A stretch of DNA of 64,000 bases from Spiribacter halobius (GTDB lineage: Bacteria; Pseudomonadota; Gammaproteobacteria; Nitrococcales; Nitrococcaceae): NCBI RefSeq assembly GCF_020883455.1, contig NZ_CP086615.1, forward strand, positions 2,666,001 through 2,730,000, in the 5' to 3' direction. The notes beneath the pieces were generated by a model that made no database searches, was not told where the DNA came from, and saw only the letters and a program-made list of their open reading frames with translations. Position 1 is the stretch's first letter, and each line of letters starts with the position of its first letter. Below are positions 60,294-64,000 of the stretch, in pieces. The translations under genes were made by a program, and so were the position numbers.

Positions 60294-61348
60294 CCTGATT
60301 AGCAACGATCGTCAGCTAGAGTCTGCTGGTGCGATTCGGAGGTGCCGCATATACTGATCATACGTTCAGTATTCATGCTCGAGGATCGCCCCATGCCCAT
60401 GAACCGCATCCAGTTTCAGCCCGGCCTCTCGATGCCCAAGTTCCTCCGGCTCTACGGGCAGGAGTGGCAGTGCGCGGCGGCCCTCGAGCAGGCACGCTGG
60501 CCGGAGGGCTTCCGCTGCCCGCGCTGTCACGGGGCGGCGTACAGCCGCGTGCAGGGGCGCACCCATACGCTGTTCCAGTGCCGCGGCTGCCGCCATCAGA
60601 CCTCACTGATCGCAGGCACCGTGGTGCAGGGCACCAAGCTCCCGCTGACCGTGTGGTTCCTCGCCATCTACCTCCTCAGCCAGGCGAAGACGGGGCTCTC
60701 GGCGCTCGCCCTCGCGCGCCAGCTCGGGGTGAGCTACCCCAGCGCCTGGCTGATGCACCACAAGCTCATGGCCGCCATGGCTGAGCGTGAGCAGCGCTAC
60801 CGCCTCGCCGGCCACGTCCAGCTCGACGACGCCTACCTCGGCGGCGAACGATGCGGCGGCAAGTCCGGCCGGGGCTCGGAGAACAAGGTCGCCTTCCTCG
60901 CGGCCGTCTCGCTCAGCGACGAAGGCCACCCCCTGCGTACCCGCCTCACCCCCGTGGCGACGTTCACCACCGAGGCGGTGCGGCGCTGGGCCGAGGCGAG
61001 CGTGGTGCCCGGCAGCACGGTCTCCTCGGACGGCCTGGCGTGCTTTCGCGGCGTCACCGCCGCCGGCTGCACGCATCGCCCGACGGTGGTAGCCGCGCGC
61101 AAGCCGAGCGAACTGCCCGAGTTCCGCTGGATCAACACCGTGCTCGGCAACCTCAAAACGAGCCTCTCTGGCTGTCACCATGCCCTCGGCTTTCGCAAGT
61201 ACGCCGCGCGCTATCTCGCGGCGTTCGCCTATCGCTTCAACCGCCGCTTCGACCTCGCCGCCCTGCCGGCGCGGCTGCTCGTCGCCGCCGCCAGCTGCGC
61301 ACCGCAGCCAATGCGAATCATACGGGCTGAGGCTCATTGCTAATCAGG
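60294..61348 (+). mobile_element. IS1595-family insertion sequence, 1055 bp, 8-bp target duplication
   Basis: The left end CCTGATTAGCAACGATCGTC and the reverse-complemented right end CCTGATTAGCAATGAGCCTC agree at 20 of the first 23 bases. The direct repeat AAGGTATT flanks it (60286-60293 and 61349-61356). An 8-bp duplication is the known size for this family. It holds one transposase gene. Confidence 0.95.
60393..61343 (+). CDS. IS1595-family transposase
   Basis: 316 residues from ATG 60393 with GAGGA 7 bases upstream. An N-terminal zinc ribbon CPRCHG (near 42) and CRGCRHQ (near 63) precedes the ISXO2-like catalytic domain: VQLDDAYLGGERCGG, VSSDGLACFRGV and FRWINTVLGNLKTSLSG, then AYRFNRRF. 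The third acidic residue is replaced by Asn (WINTVLGNLK), as in one branch of the family. The stop TAA lies in the right inverted repeat. No frameshift, so it may still be active. Confidence 0.95.
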   Translation: MPMNRIQFQPGLSMPKFLRLYGQEWQCAAALEQARWPEGFRCPRCHGAAYSRVQGRTHTLFQCRGCRHQTSLIAGTVVQGTKLPLTVWFLAIYLLSQAKTGLSALALARQLGVSYPSAWLMHHKLMAAMAEREQRYRLAGHVQLDDAYLGGERCGGKSGRGSENKVAFLAAVSLSDEGHPLRTRLTPVATFTTEAVRRWAEASVVPGSTVSSDGLACFRGVTAAGCTHRPTVVAARKPSELPEFRWINTVLGNLKTSLSGCHHALGFRKYAARYLAAFAYRFNRRFDLAALPARLLVAAASCAPQPMRIIRAEAHC

Positions 61349-61711
61349 AAGGTATTTGTGGATCGGATTGGAAATATGGTTCCGCTCAGCAAGGGAAAAA
61401 ACGATAAAATTGGAAACAAGCCATGGCCCGAAAAGAAACCCATTCTTGCCAGCTCTGAAATGTTGTTAACTAGAGATGCGGCAAAACGCCCGAAGTGGGA
61501 CCAAAGTGCTATTCAGGAGCGTCAAGAAGAGATGGCCAAATTGGCTCTAGAGGCATGGCCTCGGGAACCTTAAGCATATCGACAAGTGGTGTTGTACTTC
61601 AGCCGGATTGGACGACTGAGGCCCTAGCGCGGGGCAGAATTTAAGAGATTGCGGAGGCTGTCCAGAGATTGAACTATAACATTCAAATGCTGTTTACGAC
61701 CGTTAGCTCTG

Positions 61712-63403
61712 GGTCCAGGCTGTGTGAAAACCCGGGGTATACTGGGTTCCTCGGCGGTAAGGCGGGGACCAAGCGATGAAGCGCTTCGTTGTCGGCGAGG
61801 CCCGTGGTCAAAGCACCCTGTTCCCGGCTTACCTTGATGACTTCATCGCAGACGACAATCCGGTCCGGGCCGTCGAGGCGTTCGTGGAAGGTCTCAATCT
61901 CCGGGCCTTGGGCTTCGACGGTGTCGATCCGCACGCCACGGGCCGCCCCGCCTATCATCCCGCGACGCTGCTCAAGATCTACATCTACGGTTACCTGAAT
62001 CGGATTCAGTCGAGCCGACGCCTGGAGCGCGAGACTCAGCGCAATGTCGAGCTCATGTGGCTGGCCGAGCGCCTGTCACCGGACTTCAAGACCATTGCCG
62101 ACTTCCGCCGCGACAACGGCAAGGCGATCCGGGGGGTGTGCCGCGAGTTCGTGCTGCTGTGCCGGCGGCTGAATCTCTTCTCGCAGGCGTTGGTGGTCAT
62201 CGACGGCAGCAAGTTCAAGGCAGTCAACAATCGCGACCGTAACTTCACCGCCGCCAAGATGAAGCGGCGCATGGAGCAAATCGAGCAGAGCATCGAGCGG
62301 TATCTCGGCCAGCTCGATTACGCCGATCGCGACGAGCCCTCGGTAGCGGAGGCGAAGACGACACGCCTCAAAGAGAAGATCGCACGACTCAAGGAGGAAG
62401 CGCAGCGCCTTGCGGCCATCGAAGTACAGCGCCGCCAGGCGTCCGATGAACAGATCTCGCTGACCGACCCGGACGCGCGCTCCATGGCCACCAGTGGCCG
62501 CGGCACCGGCATGGTGGGATACAACGTGCAGACCGCCGTGGACAGCGAGCACCACCTGATCGTCGCCCACGAGGTGACGAACATAGGTAACGATCGCGGG
62601 CAACTGGCCAGAATGGCCACGCAGGCCAAGGAAGCGCTGACAGCGGAGGAACTCACGGTGGTCGCCGACCGAGGCTACTTCAAGGGCGAGGAGATCCTCG
62701 CCTGCGAAACCGACGGCATCACCACCTATCTGCCCAAGCCCCAGACCTCGGGGAACCAGGCGAAGGGATTATTCCCGCGACACGCTTTCCGCTACCGGAG
62801 CGAAGACGACGAGTACGAATGCCCGGCCGGCGAGCGCCTCCGATGGCGATTCACCACCGTCGAGAAGGGACAGACGCTTCACTGCTACTGGAGTTCGGCC
62901 TGCCCTGGGTGTTCGCTGCGCCCCCGGTGTACCGGTGGTCAGCAACGGCGCATCAAGCGCTGGGAGCATGAAGCCGTGCTGGAGGCGGTCCAGGCAAGGC
63001 TCGAACGTCGCCCGGAGGTCATGCGCATCCGGCGGCAAACTGTCGAGCATCCATTCGGCACACTGAAATCCTGGATGGGCTCAACGCACTTCCTGACGAA
63101 GACGCTCGAGCACGTGAGCACCGAGATGAGCCTCCATGTGCTCGCCTACAACCTCAAACGGGTCGTCAACATCCTCGGTTGCAGACCCCTGGCCGAGGCC
63201 ATGCAGATTTGAGTGGCAGGGCGGCATACCGTCCCGAAACCGCCCAACGGCCCTCCTAGGGAATAATCGGCCTGTAGATACATCGGCAGAGGAGTCTCTG
63301 CTGCGACCGGGTACAGATTCCGGCACGGCAGCTGTGGCTGCCCACCGCCGGTCCGGAACCGCCCTCTGCGCTGCTCAGAGGGTGTTTTCACACGGCCTGG
63401 ACC
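61712..63403 (+). mobile_element. IS1182-family insertion sequence
   Basis: The left terminal GGTCCAGGCTGTGTGAAAAC (61712-61731) matches the reverse complement of the right end (63384-63403, GTTTTCACACGGCCTGGACC) with one mismatch over 20 bases. It carries one intact transposase. The exact target duplication is not obvious. About 190 bases of non-coding sequence follow the transposase inside the element. Confidence 0.88.
61776..63212 (+). CDS. IS1182-family transposase
   Basis: 478 residues. It opens KRFVVGEARGQSTLFPAYLD, followed by DFIADDNPVRAVEAFV, a typical IS1182/IS5-superfamily start. The catalytic domain has VVIDGSKFKAVNNRDRN, DPDARSMATSGRGTGMVGYN, VVADRGYFKGEEI and a cysteine-rich segment CPGCSLRPRCTGG, then RRQTVEHPFGTLKSWMG with the catalytic Glu. 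Intact and in frame. It codes at genome-typical GC. Confidence 0.95.
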   Translation: MKRFVVGEARGQSTLFPAYLDDFIADDNPVRAVEAFVEGLNLRALGFDGVDPHATGRPAYHPATLLKIYIYGYLNRIQSSRRLERETQRNVELMWLAERLSPDFKTIADFRRDNGKAIRGVCREFVLLCRRLNLFSQALVVIDGSKFKAVNNRDRNFTAAKMKRRMEQIEQSIERYLGQLDYADRDEPSVAEAKTTRLKEKIARLKEEAQRLAAIEVQRRQASDEQISLTDPDARSMATSGRGTGMVGYNVQTAVDSEHHLIVAHEVTNIGNDRGQLARMATQAKEALTAEELTVVADRGYFKGEEILACETDGITTYLPKPQTSGNQAKGLFPRHAFRYRSEDDEYECPAGERLRWRFTTVEKGQTLHCYWSSACPGCSLRPRCTGGQQRRIKRWEHEAVLEAVQARLERRPEVMRIRRQTVEHPFGTLKSWMGSTHFLTKTLEHVSTEMSLHVLAYNLKRVVNILGCRPLAEAMQI

Positions 63404-63837
63404 GGCAGCGGACATGCCCAGAGCCTACGAAGGTCTGAGCCAAGCATTCTGTGGAAACGCAGACCGTCTCAGGCCCTAGGCGCTCCGTACCCCCCGGTAG
63501 CTTGGGAAGCGTGAGTACCCAAGAAATGCGCTGCCGGGCTTTGTGCCCTTCCGGGCGACACGGCGCACCGACGGAAGACCGGGCCAATGGCCTCCGCGGC
63601 TACGTCGGGGGGCTACAGATGCCCTGCCGCGGGCCTTAACGGCCGACGCGATCAGGTAGAACGGCGGCCCGGAAGCAGTAGACCAGGCCGCTGCACTTGA
63701 GGCGGGTGTGGGCGCACACATGCGTCCGGCCCTCCATCCGCCAAGCTCCCTTCGGAACAGGCGAATATGACAGCCAGACGTGTGCAGGTACCGGGATGAA
63801 AAGTACTCCCTAACTTCCCGATACCAAGGGGATAATC
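63404..63837. other. Non-coding region between IS1182 and tRNA-Ser
   Basis: 434 bases with no gene I can support. Several small stems exist (GGTCTG/CAGACC near 63434-63467, GCGGCC/GGCCGC near 63665-63692), so a structured RNA or the remains of a mobile element cannot be excluded. It joins the 3' end of the tRNA gene. Confidence 0.5.
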
Positions 63838-63928
<91 letters not shown>

Positions 63929-64000
63929 GGATGGTTGCCATCGGGCTCCGCCCGACAGGCGTGCAAGGGTAATGCACGGGTTGCGCGGGATCAATCGCGG

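Larger units (their letters stand above)
58813..61573 (+). pseudogene. GmrSD/DUF262-DUF1524-type restriction protein, split by an IS1595-family element
   Basis: ATG 58813 with GGAG 7 bases upstream. The DUF262 part has VPEYQRSYSW, FLGTIV and IIDGQQRLAT (the ParB/Srx-like nucleotidase motif, near residue 80) and FETLNDRGADLTIADLLKNY. The DUF1524 nuclease part starts with VNLEHILPKRP (near 470). At 60293 an IS is inserted. The frame resumes at 61357 with GTGGATCGG. Joining 58813-60293 to 61357-61573 gives one continuous 565-residue frame, ending MAKLALEAWPREP. The interrupted gene now stops at 60357 after 20 IS-encoded codons and lacks DRIGNMVPLSKGK. Codons are AT-richer than the genome, indicating transfer. 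GmrSD enzymes cut glucosylated or other modified DNA. Confidence 0.93.

Noticed and set aside
60317-60364. Alternative IS1595 ends (GATTCG pairs or the ATCATACG direct repeat at 60357 and 61317)
   Set aside because: The chosen ends give 20 of 23 matching terminal bases, a perfect 8-bp duplication and an exact restored reading frame; the alternatives do not.
63665-63692. Possible 4.5S (SRP) RNA because of a GGAAGCAG stretch
   Set aside because: The conserved SRP apical motif around GGAA is not matched, and the stem flanking it is only six base pairs.
63476-63721. Minus-strand frame with a phrase resembling leaders of intron-encoded proteins
   Set aside because: I could not identify intron ends, domain V or a reverse transcriptase, so the resemblance is not enough to call a group II intron.

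Overview
The window is a contiguous, very GC-rich stretch of a proteobacterial chromosome. Housekeeping gene order (comEC-exbB-exbD-msbA, lolCD, mfd next to a CsiV-like gene, a methylthioinosine phosphorylase next to hpt and nagZ, dusA, moaC, fdxA) and an outer-membrane lipoprotein of the Lpp/OprI kind point to a gammaproteobacterium. An Ectothiorhodospiraceae-like halophile is my best guess, but this is inference from gene order and base composition, not a placement.

Layout. 1-7234 (mostly minus): cell-envelope export and competence genes (partial msbA, exbD, exbB, comEC, a DUF2062 protein, lolD, lolC/E) and sfsA. 7301-10986: a small secreted protein, then a four-gene minus-strand polyamine operon (GNAT, aminopropyltransferase, agmatinase-type ureohydrolase, HDAC-family deacylase). 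11150-15465: mfd and csiV. 15631-19540: purine salvage (methylthioinosine phosphorylase, hpt), a DsrE-like protein, and cell-wall recycling/modification (nagZ, L,D-transpeptidase, CYTH phosphatase). 19752-25305: gpmA, SDR, DUF1499, moaC, phhB, IclR regulator, mazG, TPR lipoprotein. 25352-34836: ispG, fdxA, Rrf2 regulator, thiD, acyl-CoA ligase, tatD, dusA, glutaredoxin, L,D-transpeptidase, lpp, purine permease. 34856-41000: LysM L,D-transpeptidase, DUF1244, class II amidotransferase, Nudix CoA pyrophosphatase, outer-membrane protein, cheV, DUF5602 protein.

41300-46753 is an accessory surface-polysaccharide island: a secreted protein of unknown fold, a flippase, a glycosyltransferase and two sulfotransferases. 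It is followed by an HNH nuclease, an EAL phosphodiesterase, a five-PAS hybrid histidine kinase, a phasin, a LysR/permease pair and an HD-GYP phosphodiesterase. 58813-63403 is recently acquired, lower-GC DNA: a GmrSD/DUF262-type restriction gene cleanly interrupted by an IS1595-family element (8-bp target duplication), then an IS1182-family element. The window closes with tRNA-Ser(GGA).

Genes that work together: the polyamine operon makes methylthioadenosine as by-product, and the nearby phosphorylase-hpt pair could return it to IMP. Several transcription units end in unusual palindromes. One dispersed 182-bp inverted repeat supplies the TAG stop codon of five different genes, which is the most distinctive feature of the non-coding DNA here.
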